Shown: piece by piece, positions 26,669 to 41,027 of the stretch
Numbering within the stretch: the stretch's first letter is position 1
Layout: each line of letters opens with the position of its first letter
From: Acanthochlamys bracteata
Lineage: Eukaryota; Streptophyta; Magnoliopsida; Pandanales; Velloziaceae
Direction: 5' to 3'
Assembly (NCBI GenBank): GCA_019914995.1
Contig: CM034127.1
Location: forward strand, 1,364,001-1,428,000
DNA length: 64,000 nt
The notes under the pieces: generated by a model
Told to the model about the DNA's origin: nothing
Database searches by the model: none
What the model saw: the letters and a program-made list of their open reading frames with translations, nothing else
Position numbers and translations under genes: made by a program

Positions 26669-27331
26669 TTATGCACGTTGCAACCACAGACTACCGGTTG
26701 GCGTTTACCATTGCCGTTGCTTTGCGTCATTCACCGGATTATCGGTGAGAGCTTTGCTGCTGGCTTAATTTATAATAACGTAACCCACCGGTTCATGGGT
26801 ACGCATTTAACTATCATCTATAAAGAACGATAGACAAAAACAATACTAAATTTGAATAGAGGTGGGCAAATGGTTCGGCTTTCTTTTCACTCTTTGCCTC
26901 TACCCACTTTTCAAACAAACAATGTGTAAGTTATCAAAAAGCAAATTAATAGTATGTGAAAATATAAAGAAATTGAAGTAGAATAGTTTCATATTTTGAA
27001 CCAAAATCAATACTCAATTAAAATACTATATATTAATAAAATATTATTATGTATTTCTTAAAAAAATTCATTGAGATTTTTTACCCACTTCCATCAACAG
27101 TAAACGCTAGAAATTTTTCACTACCAAACTCATTCTCCCAAATTCACCTCCCAACATTTCCATCATTTAGTAGGCTTTACTGTTTTAGTTGGGCCAAGTC
27201 TATTAAAATCCCATTTAAGTTGTTGGCAGTCCATTAATCACCAACTTTCTTCTCTCGCTCGACGATTGAGCAAATTACCAATCTTCATATTCATCTGCGC
27301 CGAACAGAATCGATCGAGAGCAGCAGCAACG
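26669..27331. promoter_or_regulatory. Upstream region of the F1 delta-prime gene
   Basis: No coding sequence is supported. A TGGGCC element at 27190-27195 matches the site II motif common in promoters of plant nuclear genes for mitochondrial respiratory proteins, about 140 bases before the start codon. A single copy is weak evidence. Confidence 0.35.
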
Positions 27332-28704
27332 ATGTTCCGTAACGCCGCGGCAAGGGCGATGATCTACCGCCGCTCTACGGCCGGAATGTATCACCGGAAT
27401 CGGTCGACAGCGGCGGAAGTCCCTGCTGCACCGGCGGAAGATTCAACTTTCGTTGAGGCGTGGAAGAAGGTGGCTCCTAATATTGAACCACCAAAGACTC
27501 CGCTGTCGTTCATGAAGCCACGCCCCCCCACACCTTCGTCGCTCCCGTCGAAGCTCACGCTCAATTTCGTGCTCCCATACCAGTCCGAGATCTCAGCTAA
27601 AGAGGTTGTTACATCTCTCTCTCTCTCGTGATGGATTTGGTTTGTTAGCGATTGTGTTTAATTTGGATCCTTGCTACGGTGGTCCTCGATCTATATCGTG
27701 TAGTGGGGCTTTGTTTTGCAGTGAAATCTCGTGTTTGTGGTTTTTTGATTAATCGGAAGAGGTGAATTGAATTCTATTCAAATATTCTTTTGTGCACATG
27801 GTAGAGAGTGGATAATCTGGTAGTATACGGTCTTTTCTATCTGGAGTAATCAGTTACTAGGCAGTATTGAGTTATGAGCCAAAGTATGTGATTTGAGAAA
27901 TTTGTAGGACCAGGAATTTTTTAAGGATGTGGTTCTGGACTAGGTTTTGAGAAATGTTGAATTAGATGTTTCTTCAACATCTAATGTGGGGTAACTATCA
28001 ACTATTTGATGTGTGCTTGGTCTCACTTGCGCATGCACCCTCATTTTGAGATACACATGCACATGGCCAGTATATAGAACGTGATACTAGAGATGGTACA
28101 AAAAAAAAACATTGGTCATCCTTAGATTGTAATAAAACACGTTTAATCTTTCGGTTGGCATACTTCCTTCCACTTTGAGTGGCCATCTTCTTCAGGGTTG
28201 CCAGTATAATGTGCTATTCCATTGGTAATCCCTCTTAATTTTCTTAATTGAAAGTATAAATCTTCTTTTCTTGATGATGAAGTTTACTCTGTTAATGACA
28301 TATGTTTTGGTTTGAAGATATATATTAAAGCATTTTATATTTCGCTATTGTTCTCATAGGTTGATATGGTCATTATTCCTGCAACTACTGGGCAAATGGG
28401 TGTTTTGCCTGGACACTTAGCCACCATTGCTGAGCTGAAGCCTGGGGTTCTCTCTGTGCATGAAGGGAATGATGTGAACAAGTACTTTGTAAGCAGTGGG
28501 TTTGCTTTCATCCATGCAAACTCTTATGCTGATATTGTGGCTGTTGAGGCTGTCCCTGTTGATCATATTGATCCAGCCTTGGTTCAGAAGGGCCTTGCTG
28601 ACTTCCAACAAAAGCTTAGCACAGCCTCGACTGACTTGGATAAAGCAGAGGCCCAAATTGGTGTTGATGTTCACAGTGCACTCAACGCTGCATTGACAGG
28701 ATGA
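27332..28704 (+). CDS. Mitochondrial ATP synthase subunit delta-prime (F1 subunit, bacterial epsilon homologue)
   Basis: Two exons, 27332-27604 and 28360-28704, encode 205 residues, close to the usual 200-203. The protein is part of the F1 central stalk, where it joins gamma and the c-ring and couples rotation to ATP synthesis. The N-terminal 30-40 residues ([18 protein letters not shown]) are rich in Arg, Ala and Ser with no acidic residues, as in mitochondrial presequences. The beta-sandwich follows: [41 protein letters not shown] (split here by position) and [11 protein letters not shown]. The C-terminal helical part has [19 protein letters not shown] at 27332 was chosen because it starts the presequence; the in-frame codons upstream lack an ATG. 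The donor AAAGAG|GTTGTT is weak but is the only junction giving SAKE-VDMVIIP. Confidence 0.93.
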
Positions 28705-29790
28705 GCTTTTTTTGGTTTCTTCTCCCCATGTACTGTTGTTAGATAATATGAATGGCTGAGTGACACAATTGTGGGATGGACAAAAATAAGCGAAGTTTTA
28801 TGCTTGAAATCATACATTCAGTTCCTTCCTTCTTATGAATCTTTGTAGAAATATTGACATTAGCTTATCCAACCCATTTTCGATTTGTATCAGATGGTCT
28901 TTCCATGTGTTGACAACCTGTGATTAATGTAGTAGATACTGCTGCATGCTTTCTCATGGCATTGTCTTTTCTTTTGAATGCATCTCTCCTCTGCGCGAAC
29001 TCAGGTCGTCTTTAAATGAATGTATCCAAGTTCTCACTGCTTCTAAATAGCAGTGGTCTGAAAGAGGCTTTCCAAGCTTGTGATAGAATATGCCATTTCG
29101 TGTATTAGTGTATGTGGCTAGTTGTCCTGCTATTTGTATGCCAGATCATATTATTTAGACCTAAATTGGTTGCATTGGTTATCTGGTTATACTCTCCCAA
29201 AATAATGACTGGATAGGAACTATAAGTCGTGTTAATTTAGACCTAAAGTATTACCTCGTGTACATAACTGACTTGAGGTGGTACATGTTGATTGCAGTTT
29301 ACCTAAGTAACACAGATAACATGATTCACTACATGCCGTATGATACTTACAGGAACATGATGCAATCGCGCTAAACACCGTGCGCGTTATCCAACATGAC
29401 TTTCTCGTTTACTAGTACAAGTAAAAACGTCAGTTACGGAAAGATAACAAATTACAAAGGCAACAGGCAGAGAATCAACTTTTGATTTATAAACCTGTAG
29501 AGACGAAAACTTCTTCCAAGCTATTGTACATCTGGAGGCGAGCAGAGTGCTACATCTTCTCTTCTCTCCAGTAATCATGACTAATATACAAAGTTTGACG
29601 GCAAATGGGTGATCTTTGTCGATCGGACGTTAAAACGGAAGCTGTTGTATGCTATGCCATGATTAAAAAGACCTTCTTGCTCACAAGATGTGCTCATGGT
29701 CGTCGCATAGTTGTTAGTGTACATGGGGAGTATAAAGTAAGTATACACAACAGAGATGCCGACAATTTCATGCATAGTTAATGCAAGTTC
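28705..29790. other. Intergenic region between convergent genes
   Basis: This holds the 3' ends of the F1 delta-prime gene (+) and LON2 (-), whose stop codons face each other about 1.1 kb apart. No further gene is recognisable. The two 3' untranslated regions probably occupy much of it. Confidence 0.5.
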
Positions 29791-32700
29791 TCATAACTTA
29801 GAGTGTTGTCTCCAAGGATACCCCCCTTCAAAAGCTTGTTCAAGAACATCTTCCATTCTCTTGGCAGGTATAATCTGTTTAAAAAATGTACAGAAGAGTC
29901 CGACTCACAAAACAAATTATCTAAATCAAACAGGATTATAACAAAGGTGCAATATCAAATATTTACGTTCACTTAATATCACAGTTCCCTCCTCCAACTT
30001 AAAACGAAAAAACTTTTGTGATTAATACTTTGAGGTAATAGCCTACTTCCTTTAGCAAGTAAACTGTGAACGTTGAAAGTAAAACTTTAAATTAAATATC
30101 AGAACTTTTCAGGGTTCTCATATAAACAACATGCCAAAGAGTAAGAAAAATCACTTTTTAGTCTCTGCACTATTCCACATTTATTCACTAGACTAGATTC
30201 CATATTAGAAGATTTGCAAGCTAAATTTACTAGTAAAAGTCAATTGACAGAAAGCAAAGTACCTCAATAGAAGAAAGTATAGACACTGGAATTTCAACTA
30301 GATCCTTCATATTACGATCTGGCAGGACGACTCGCTTGATGCCATACCGATGAGCAGCCAAGACCTGGGTATTATAGAAATTCTAAGAACTCAACTTCCT
30401 AACCAAGCCTATGCAAACTCTGAAAAGCACATCTACATTTATAATTATCTAGCTTATACATCAATGAAAAAAATTGCATCTATAAATAGAACTCTACATA
30501 GAAAATGTAACAAAGAAAGAAAACTTAGTTTATACCAGTCATACTAGAGCTTAAAATCTCTGAGCAAGATGCAACAAATACCTTATCCTTGACACCACCA
30601 ACAGGCAATACAAGGCCCCTTAGTGTCATTTCCCCAGTCATTGCGGTGTCTGCTCGCACTTTTCTTTGGCTTAACAATGACACAAGTGCTGTTACCAGTG
30701 TCACACCCGCTGATGGACCATCTTTTGGCACTGCACCAGCAGGAAAATGTATATGCACATCCTGATTCTGGAGCAAACTGACTTCACTGTTACCTGACAG
30801 ACAGAGATCGGCTGCTCTTGCACTCACCTGTACAGTAACAAAAGAATGAAAATGGACGACCGGAATTTTCACTACATTAACTTTGATATGTTAAAAATTT
30901 TCTGTTCTTACTTATGAGGGTCACATTGTGCCAATTCTTTAGATTTAGGCTCGCTTCTCTATATTGATATATTTGTTTTAGGATGAGAAAGCAGCACACA
31001 ACTTTACAACAAAGTGTGAATCAGTTAACAACTTACAAGCAAGATTAACAATAACTTGGCATTATCCATAATAAAACTGAATTCCTAAGGATATGGACAA
31101 CAAGATAACCATAAACCAAATTTCCATTGACGTTAATAAAAGCCTTACAGTTAATGCGCATGAAAAATAAATCTTAGTCTTGAAAACATTTCATTTCTAA
31201 CAAATTTTTAAGGATCGTTTTCATTAATGTATACAAATGACTGTAGTTCCTGACATCATAATACGAAAATTAGTAATTAGGAATCTAGTGATGTAGAAAG
31301 GTTGAAGTAAAGGTAGTGAGATGTACCCCTTTCTTGCTAAAAGGAAGATTAGCAATGCTATCGTTCATCAATAAGGATGCCTAGTTTGCCATTTGAGTAT
31401 GGTAATGACATGTATGAGATTGTACTAGAACTTAAGCAGTTCTTTTCTATTTTGTTAGTTTTATATATAATAGGTCTGAAAACAGTAGGATAACAACTTA
31501 AAATAGTGCTAAGAATACGATGAACAAAGATTAGTTCCAGACATGTTACAAAAGAGACAGCAGTAAGAGTTTCACCAAATAAATCAGAAGCAAGAGTGTA
31601 ACAGAGAACATATTTCAGTTGTGATAACATGCAGCCTGAGATATGAATGATAACCAGTTACACTTGATCCCCACGAAACACAAATAGGATCAGAATGCAT
31701 CACATATGAACTGGAATATAGTCTATGAAATAAATACGCGAATGTGAGACCTATGCTGACATCAAAACATTGCAGGATAACTAAATTGGAAAAAAGAGGT
31801 AAAATACCCATGTGAGTGCTATTTGTGCTGATTCTTTGATGACATCACCAAGTTGTCCGGTCAGATGTAGATTCCCCTTTCCTATCATTGTTGTGGCTTC
31901 AATAAATTGCACTTCGCCGCCAAATGATGTCCATACAAGACCAACTGATACCCCTGGAGTTGCTACACGTTCTGCAGCTTCTCCATCCCCAAATTGAGGA
32001 GGCTTTTAATATTGGACATACAGCAGATAAAGTTACTTTATTACAACAAATGTGAACAATATGTCATATCAACAAGGATCATTTGTAAACAAGATTTAAA
32101 AGCGGATCAAAGCAATACCCCAAGAACATTTTCCAGCATAGCCTCATCTACAACCAAAGATGGACTATTCCTGAGAACATTTGAAATCTCTTGGCTGTTA
32201 ACTCCCATTGGCATAACTTCCATCTCAACTTCAGCACTATCAGCAAGCCTTGTGTCCAACAAACTAGACATTGGAGCGACATCTCTACTTATCTGGACAG
32301 CACAATCTTGTTCTGCAATCTTTACAGCAGCAGCGCGTGCAAGCGCGGCTAACTTACGCTCAAGGTGGCGCACACCAGCTTCTCTAGTGTATCTATGAAT
32401 AATAAGTTTCACCATAGCCTACACGCATCCACAGGTATTCAATGAGTTTCAGTCAGTCATTACAACGAGCATAGAATTACCTAGTTAAAAGAAGCATACA
32501 TTTAGAGGCATAAAATAATGGCATATTAGGTGTCTTTCATAAAAGAAGAAAACTACAATTGTTTATAAACAATAAAGCAAATACAAAAACATAGCTAGTC
32601 TTCCGAACTCTAATCCTAAAATTATGTAATGGAAACTCATAAACCAAAAGTTTGGCATAATTTATGACTGTGATTTAGCAAATTTAATACATCAAGTGGG

Positions 32701-35700
32701 TGATTCCTTAAAATCTTGTTTTAACAGAAGAAAAAAGAAACTCTAATAAATATGTCTAACATTGGCTGAGGCTGGCAAACATAAACTAATAGCACAGCAA
32801 CAATCTATGCATTTTAGCAGTCATCATTGTTAAAAATCATGAAAATGCTAAAGCCAAGATAACATCCCAACAAGAACTCTTTCTTGTTCACTTCATTTGA
32901 GATGGATCACAGCTAAAGCTTAATAAGTTCCTGTAGAAATTATTTGAATTAACATTCATGCTCAACATCAGAGCAATATTATGGATGGAAGAACTTCAAT
33001 GACGAATTTAAAGATGAATTAAATATCATGTAACAAGACAAAGCAACTAACTTAATTATAAGGAAATAACTGTAGCTTTTGGAATTGTAATTGGTGGTTC
33101 TTGCACATGTTTTGAGAATAGGTTTTCTCATATGTCCATCCACATAAACTGCACAAACGGAGTGATTTTCACCCCTCTTATTCAATTTAATTAGAGATGT
33201 ACAAGATAAATCTTTGCCACGACTAACAAAAGAATCCAACAATCATACGAGAAATATGCTTTCTCAATGAGCTCAATATAGACCTAGAATTAGGATATGC
33301 ACTAGACAAGCTACAGATGTTTATTTAAAGACGCTTACCTCAGGAATTTGAAGAAATTCGGGGCTCAATCCATGCTGTTCCAGAACTCGAGGTATCAAAT
33401 GATTCGTCGCAATTCTTAGCTTCTCTTCAGGTGTATACCCTGGCAGCTGGATTACCTCCATACGGTCTACGAGTGGTGGCGGAATCGGTTGAATCCTATT
33501 TGCTGTTGCAACAAAAATAACCTTTGACAGGTCGAATGGAACATTCAAATAGCTGGTTATCCAGGATCAAGGAAATGATAATAGTAATGTGATACTACAT
33601 GCTCAAGTAAGAATAGCTAATTATGCATAGGCTTCAGATGTTAGACTTGAAATTTATGACACCTAATGAAGAAATAAAATGTGTCCCTACAATGCTAACT
33701 GAGGTGGCTTGAGGACCAAGGGGGCTGGTTTCAATCCTTTGAGCATGCACGCTACAACCTAGAGCTCCACATAGGCACTGTATAGCCCTTTGTTAATTTT
33801 ACATAAATGAACTTAATTTTAGCAAATCAAGAACTGAATTTTGCACCGAGGACTTGATTTGCCACTTAGCTTGGGTGCTAAGACCCACTACCACCAAAGT
33901 GGTGTGGGTTCAAATGCCAGATAGCGAAAGAGAATTATGGACATAGTGAATATTTAAAAAATTGTCTGAGGATACTGATCCGTGAATGCTTTGTTCTGCT
34001 CAGGATCAAGTACTTCCAATAGTGCCGAAGCTGGATCTCCACGGACATCAGAACCTGTCTTATCAATTTCATCAAGCAGCATGACTGGGTTGCTGACCCC
34101 GACTCTCTACAGAGTAAAAGTAAGGATGAGGAGGTAAGATACTTGTCATATACAAATATATTTATAGCATCACATATGTTAAATTGGAAGAACACACTAA
34201 CATACAAAATGTATCGAAGAAGTTGAATTGAAAAAAAGGAAACTATTATTATCTACACACAAATAACTTATAAGAAAGAGGTCATTTTGTGTTTGATGCA
34301 ACATAATCCAGAAAACTAGAAATCAACCTTAGCATTATACATTTAAAGTCAAATACAACAGCTCAAGTAGTAAGTATTGAGATTTGAAATTAAAATAATC
34401 CATCGACAATTACTGAAGGACTGAGGTTAACCTTTGGTTTCCTAGTATATGTTCAAATGCCCTTACATAGTCGACCCTAACAAAAAATCTTTTAGTTACA
34501 GCAACATGTAAACTTGGGGAATATCATCAGTTCAGACAATTAACTTGTTCAAAAATTGTAAATAAGGTAAATTTGGGTCTTTAGGTGAATCCATTGACAA
34601 ACTTATGTGCATCGATGTTGTGCAGCTACTTGTACTAGTAGAATTCTCTCTTTTCGGTCCAACTCTCTCTTTTGATTAGAAAACAAAGTTTTATCTCATT
34701 ACCTCAATCAGCTTTTAACTTCTTGGCGTTGATCTGAAGCTTTAATGTGAGTCTCGATAGTTTTTTAATGTTTGATAAGTCTATCAAATCTCAACTTGTG
34801 GTTTGAATTGGAAGCTTTCTATGTGCGAAGTAGTCTTGTATCTCTTGATGTAGCCACAGATGAAACATCTGAGAGCCTACCAAACCGATCCTAGACCCAA
34901 AACCAACCAGTCCAAGCTATGTTTGGGTTGAGTTGGGTCCAGCATTTCGATACCTGACCAGGTCCAAGTCAGATCTGGGTCTAATTTAAACCAACCCATG
35001 AACAACCTTACAATACTGCAACATTCCATAAGATGTATAGCCAAAATAGAAGAGAACTGTAACAAATATCATCAAGAAAATTTGGTGCAATAATGGAAGC
35101 AGCTCTAGCAACGGCCGATAAGAGTTAAGAAATGAGATCGGAGATGACCTTCAATCCTTCAATAAGGCGCCCCGGCATGCTCCCTACATATGTTCTTCTA
35201 TGACCCCTAATGTCAGCCTCATCCTTTACACCACCTAAAGATATCCGTATAAATTTTCTCTTCAAAGCTGTTGCAATTGACGATGCTAATGAAGTCTTCC
35301 CAACACCAGGTGGGCCAACAAAACAAAGAATTGGACCCCTGGCATCTGGTTTGAGCTGCAGTAATTAATTTTCAATATTTAAAAACAACAATTAATTGAA
35401 AGAAGTTTGATTGGAATAAGTATGCCATCAACCTTGCGGACTGCTAAATATTCAATGATTCGCTGTTTCACTTTGAGAAGGCCATGATGATCATTATCTA
35501 GATGCTCCTTGGCAACTCTGAGATCAAGTTCAGGTTCTTCGCTGACCTTCTGCCAAGGAAGATCAGCAAGTAGTTCCAGGTAGACACGTGAGCTACTATA
35601 TCCAGGCTGTTGAGGTTGCATTTTCCTAAGTCGCCTGCAAATAGGTATTTTTAGCGTGTGACTGACATCTGAGAGGACAAATATTCACTAAGAAGAAACT

Positions 35701-38700
35701 AGACAAATATAACCGCTACTAGGCGCTAGCAAGGCTATGCACATGTGCAGTAAATATTAAAAAATAAACATCACCAAGAAACTACAAATAATACATTCTA
35801 GCATTATAGCAAACTGAAATAATATTCTATAGTCTAGATTGCAACATTGAACCAGTAACCTAGAGCCAGTAAAGGACTATCCAACTCCAGGAAATATGAA
35901 ACAAAGAATTACTTTTAACTATAATTTCTGTTTCAACAGTAACAAACCAGGCAACTCCTACTAACCCCTATAATAAATTACATTTTCTATGCAAAATGAA
36001 GCATGAAGTCCAAGAAAATTTTCAATAGCGTCTAACAGGTATATATCGATTTTGTTATTTTACAATGCTGAGTCAAGGTTGCAGATATTAATCAATGAGT
36101 GTTGCTTTCTACAAAGTCCAGCGTTTCTTACAGCCATAACAATACTCAAAATCAACTAAGAGATGAAGTACCAGAGTAAATGTGGCGATAGAGTCCTAAA
36201 AGAATAACTTGAAGAAAAGAACTGTAGCTTACCGGAGTTCTTTCTGAGCGTGTTTCCATACATTAGAGGGCATGCCAGTATCTTGCATCTTTCTTTCCAA
36301 GGCAGCTACATCATCCTCATCATCATCGTTGTCTCCCAGTTCTTCTTTTATAGCTCTCATCTATAAATGGAACACAAGCAAGGTAGTTAATGAAAAACAG
36401 ACATAAGTAACAAATAATAACACAATGAACAGAAAACTTTTGGGAGTGCGTCACAAAATGCTAAGGAAAGAAGCACTTCATGACATAGAGCAAAATGTGA
36501 TTATAAAAAACTGCAGTAAAATAGAGGATATCTTTCAGTTCAAATCAGAAAAAACACATCTTCAAACTTCGTAATCCATGACTCAGCATCCTAATTTCTA
36601 TCTCCTTGGTGCTATAAAAATAAAATCAAACAATAGAATGAATAAGCAGAGGAATTTAAATAGCAAATTCGATCATGAACTTAGCAGTAAATCAAAAAGC
36701 ATATTCGCATCCTAGCAAAGGTCAAAATGGAAACAACAAAATAACATATTACAAATCCAGAAAAGGGATAATGGAAAGACGAGCCTGCAATTTACAATTG
36801 AATCTTTTGTCTTTCTCTAAATCTTGGTTCAGTAAATTACTGAATCAAAGAAATTAAACAAGCATGATAGTAGATCTAGAAACGTAACTTCCTAGGATGT
36901 TGTGTGCTCATAACTAGTCGATGTATCATATATGGAGAATGGGATCCTAAGCTAGCTTCTCTCCAGAAAAAACAAGGAGAAAAACAAAGAGGAAAAGGCA
37001 ACTTAAGCTATTTCTGCGATCTCTAGGTAGTGATAGTCACAACATGATGGATCTGAGTGGATCATTGGACATCTATCATTTCCCTGAATAACTTGTACAT
37101 CAAATTTGTTTGGCCTATATAAGAAGTTTAAGCTTGTAATATGACAGAGTGCCAGTACAAGGGGGAGATTTCATCAAATAATCAAGAGTCCAAATAATTT
37201 GATAAGACCATGCTATGAAAGGTCAAAAACTTTCAAGCAGCCAAATGTAAGAAAAGGTCCCGTGATAGAGAAATGAATTTCACAAATGGAATATCCCCTA
37301 TAGTAACCCAAAGAGTCAAAACAAACCTGCTGTCTCAGTAAGAATTCTTTTTGAGACTTCGATAGTTGTCCCTCAACCTTTTTTGTAATCTTCTCTGCTA
37401 CTCGGATTGACTGTCAATGGCAAAACACATATTAGATTCAAAATGTAAATGGAAAAATTTTCCCAATTATTATATAGATAATATTATGAATCAAAGGACG
37501 TGGTCTACCAAGCTTACCTGCAAATGTCTATCCACCAATTCAGTAGCTTTTAGAAGCCTGACCTTCAAGTCAACTGAATCTAACATAGATAGTTGCTCCT
37601 CAAAGCTGATCTCAAAACTTGAAACAAAAATGTCAGCAAGCCTGTGTACTGGGACTGTCTCAAGAAGAACCTTGGCCCTACCCACAGTTTTTTGCTTCTG
37701 TAACAGCAACCGAAGTAATATAAGTTCATTACAATATAGAAATTATGACAAAAGCTCTGCAGAAAATTCTTATAGCTTCTGCAACTATTTCTAGAAAGCT
37801 GCAGTGTGAAGTAACAGAATTCTGCAACTTGAATTTACTCGAGAGGCTTGGCTGTAAAAGCTAGTGGTACATGGGCATGAATAATGAGAACCTATATGTT
37901 AGAAGCACAATACTATGCAATAGACATGAAATGTTGAATGACAGACATTAGTTACATAAAGTGAGACTTCTGAAAAAGATGCATTTGTTCCAGCTTTCGT
38001 CTGTCAGATGTAGACCTTGACAGAAATATAAAGCAAGTAAAATGTTGCTTTACTTTCCTACGCATGAGGATTAAGTCATTATTGACCAGCACAAGGCTCT
38101 CCAATTTGTAATAAATATTAACAGTTTCAAGAACCTGTCACTTATCTTACAGTTTCTGCATAAATTTTACATATACATTCTGCTCTAATAAGAAGGTTTG
38201 TAGTTTTGATTCCAAAGATTAATAAGAAACAAGACAGAGACTGAAGAGCTCTACTACCTGCTCAAGAACAGAGATTAGCTCCATTGCAGTAGCTTTAAAC
38301 TGGCGAGACAACAAGACAAGGTCCTGGTCTTGTTCTGCTTGCTCCAAATCTAAAGAAAATGACATTCCATAAAATCAGTGTGGACTATAGGCTCTGGTTA
38401 AATTAACTAAAGAATAAACGGAAATATGACAAAAATGCTTACAGGGATAAGATGTCTCTTACTTGTACAAAATTACTGCTATAAACAAACAAAATTACAG
38501 GGACCTAAAATAAAAGATCACTACTTTCCAAGCTTTGGATAAATTAAAACTGCAAATTGAGAAATATAAAAAATTCATGTCCAATAACTAATTTCTAAAG
38601 GAATTGAGTTTTAATGCACATCGTTTACATTTTTGGGGATATTTAACAATTAACGAAAACAAGGACAAACTATGGAGTACAAAGACATGATATTGCAGAA

Positions 38701-40871
38701 GAATGTTAATTAGCAGCTTTTTATTGCTATAACTGCATAAGAACAGCGGAGGAGAGAATATAGAAAGCTCAAAAGCCCCCATTTAGTACATACTTCATTT
38801 TTGCAAGGTGCGCATCAGGAAAAAATAAACGTCGGAAGTTTTGCCTCCGTATGCAGATTATTCTCTTGAACATTCAGATTATTCATTCACTTTCATTCAA
38901 TTTAGTCTAGATAAAACTCATTGTGTACATGAATCAATGTTTTACTGTCAAATATCATTCTTCTAAAATTTTTGCAACAATCTATTCAATGTGTACTAGT
39001 TGTGGAGCTGAAATTCTAATTCCAGAACTAAGGAAAGGACATACCCTGACCAGTATACAAGGAATTCCGCCAAAAAAAAAAAAAAAAAAAGAAGTTTTTA
39101 CTCACTCCAAATCTATGACCTTTAAAAGGACAGCCAAAATGTTAGCCATCATGCAAAAGAAGATGCTCCATGTAGCAGATAAGGAAGTCTCACCGGCCTT
39201 TGCCATGTCAAGATGTGAAATTCGAGCAATAAAATATGTTCCCCTCGAACTAAGCTCCTGGATGCTAAACCTGCACAAGCCTTCAAGAACCACTATGTAT
39301 GTGACTCTTCCGCTTGGCTTCTCAACTCCTCTTGAAAGATGTAAAGCTCTAGCAGCAACTCCCCTGAAAATGGGGAAGTATGCAGAACTCGAATAGTCAT
39401 AAGACCGAATAATGAACAGGACAAGAAAACAAGTAGAATTCAGGAAATGCCCCTTTTGACAACTGTATACCAAAAAGTTTGTTCCAGAAGCATCTTCTTG
39501 GTCATAACCTATGGTGTCTTATGTGCATAAACTGTTGCATAATTCTCATAGTTTTACTCTTTTTATTTGCAAGCTTTTATATTCTACCAACAACCATTTT
39601 CCACCACTATACGCAAATGGTTACAAGAATCCTTGAACCCCATTGTCTTCTACTTAAGTATAAGTTTTCCTAGAAAATCGTTGATTGTTAAATATTCGTA
39701 CTTCCAGTGACAATCTTTCTTAACTTCCTCTACTGCTTATGATGTAGTGTCTCTAACATACTACATCTTCTAATAGGTACTTCTATAAATCAGTATTTCA
39801 CACACCCAAACCATCTCAACGTATTCCTCTCATTGCATTCTCATCTGGAGCAACACTTCCAGTTAACAGTTTTCTTTGCTCCTATCATGCTTGGGCATAT
39901 ATGCACGTGCATCATAGCATCTCATCCGCGGTTCCCTACTGATGCGATCCATAACAGGTGGGTAGAAGAATGACGAGCAGGCTACAGCTATGTGAAGTGC
40001 AGAACCACCCACAATTGCAGGTAGTATGCACAAACACAAATCATTGCATATATGATATTGAAGATTACAAAAGAATATTAATGACTACTTGTAAAGAAGG
40101 AGATTTCGACAATAGTCAACCTGTTGTGCCAGTGAATCACCTCCTGCTGGGCCTTCGCACCATGCTTCTGAGAATCGCCAGAGGCATCACCTTGAGACTT
40201 TTGGCAGTTCTCCCCAAAATTACTCCCTGCACCGAAAAGCAAATAAACAAAAGAGCTCCTCGAATTTATTAAATTGAATTAAGCACCCTATGCAAATGTC
40301 AGCAAAAATCAATCATCAAATAGTGGCACCTGAAGATGACAAAATGGAGCTGGCTGATGACCCCTCATTGTCCCTCACAGGGACTACACCAATCAATCCC
40401 TTCTCCTCTCTCTGCCAGAGCTCTTGCTCAACAAGCTTCACACTATATAGCATAACAAAACAAAATTAACAAAAAAATTCTCAATTCTCCATACAGAGTA
40501 ATCCAAATATATATTTTCCTACTAAAGTCAACCGAACTTCAATTTCATAGTTAAGTTTTAGCTTCACTAAGCAGCGATACTCTGGTCTTAATTCTACGCT
40601 TATTTTTAAAATAAATCATAATCAAACTATACTCCAACTCCAGAACTATTTATCGATCAAATCTTCAAGCTAAATTTAACCAAATTGTAACAAAGCCAAA
40701 CAAAAATGAAAAAACGAATTTACGGCAAATTCAACCTGAAGAAAAGAAAATTAACTAAAATTACCTAGACGGAGACGTACAGCGGATTCGAATGATAGCA
40801 CCGGGAAGTAACACCTTGTTTCTGAAGGGAAGGATTGCGAGTCGACTCGGTAGTTCGACCGATTCCGACAT
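29791..40871 (-). CDS. LON2: Lon protease homologue 2, peroxisomal
   Basis: Exons in transcript order: 40765-40871, 40330-40442, 40121-40226, 39194-39363, 38258-38349, 37518-37697, 37327-37410, 36233-36360, 35433-35634, 35149-35355, 33976-34106, 33339-33552, 32119-32418, 31808-32002, 30582-30827, 30263-30364, 29791-29874. All junctions are GT-AG and in phase, giving 886 residues (Arabidopsis LON2 has 888). The N-terminal LON substrate-binding domain begins [20 protein letters not shown]. The AAA+ module has Walker A GPPGVGKT at 408-415 and Walker B VMLLDEID at 471-478. The protease domain has catalytic Ser782 in KDGPSAGVT and Lys825 in GGVKDK. The protein ends HSKL, a C-terminal SKL peroxisomal targeting signal. 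LON2 degrades damaged matrix proteins and supports continued matrix import; its loss enhances pexophagy in Arabidopsis. Introns hold SINE-like and other repeat remnants. Confidence 0.97.
33692..33940 (+). mobile_element. SINE-like tRNA-derived remnants in a LON2 intron
   Basis: Two adjacent segments inside the intron between LON2 exons 11 and 12 look like pol III promoter pieces. At 33692-33790, GCTAACTGAGGTGG resembles an A box and GGTTTCAATCC a B box. At 33860-33940, CTTAGCTTGGGTGC and GGGTTCAAATGCC do the same. Neither folds into an obvious intact tRNA. Confidence 0.35.
39072..39090. repeat. Poly(A) run of 19 bases in a LON2 intron
   Basis: This is an uninterrupted A run on the plus strand, a T run on the LON2 sense strand, within the intron before exon 5. 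Confidence 0.9.
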
Positions 40872-41020
40872 GTTCAGTCCCAACTCCACAGAGTTCAGAA
40901 CTCGGAAGAAGAATTTTCTTTCTTTCTTCGAGAAGCAAACAAGAAGAAACAGGAAGAGAAAGACCGACGAAGGAGAGAAAGAGAACGAACGAGAGACGTA
41001 GGGGAGATAAATACGAATTC

Positions 41021-41027
41021 TTATATA
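41021..41027 (-). promoter_or_regulatory. TATA box of LON2
   Basis: On the minus strand this reads TATATAA, about 150 bases upstream of the LON2 start codon. That would place transcription start near 40990 and give a leader of roughly 120 bases. Confidence 0.5.

Noticed and set aside
32107-32398. Plus-strand frames overlapping LON2 exon 13
   Set aside because: These are antisense shadows of the LON2 exon, which has the conserved protein.
34870-35000. Proline/tryptophan-like minus-strand frame in a LON2 intron
   Set aside because: It consists of GGGT/CCAACC-type repeat remnants inside an intron; no gene is supported.
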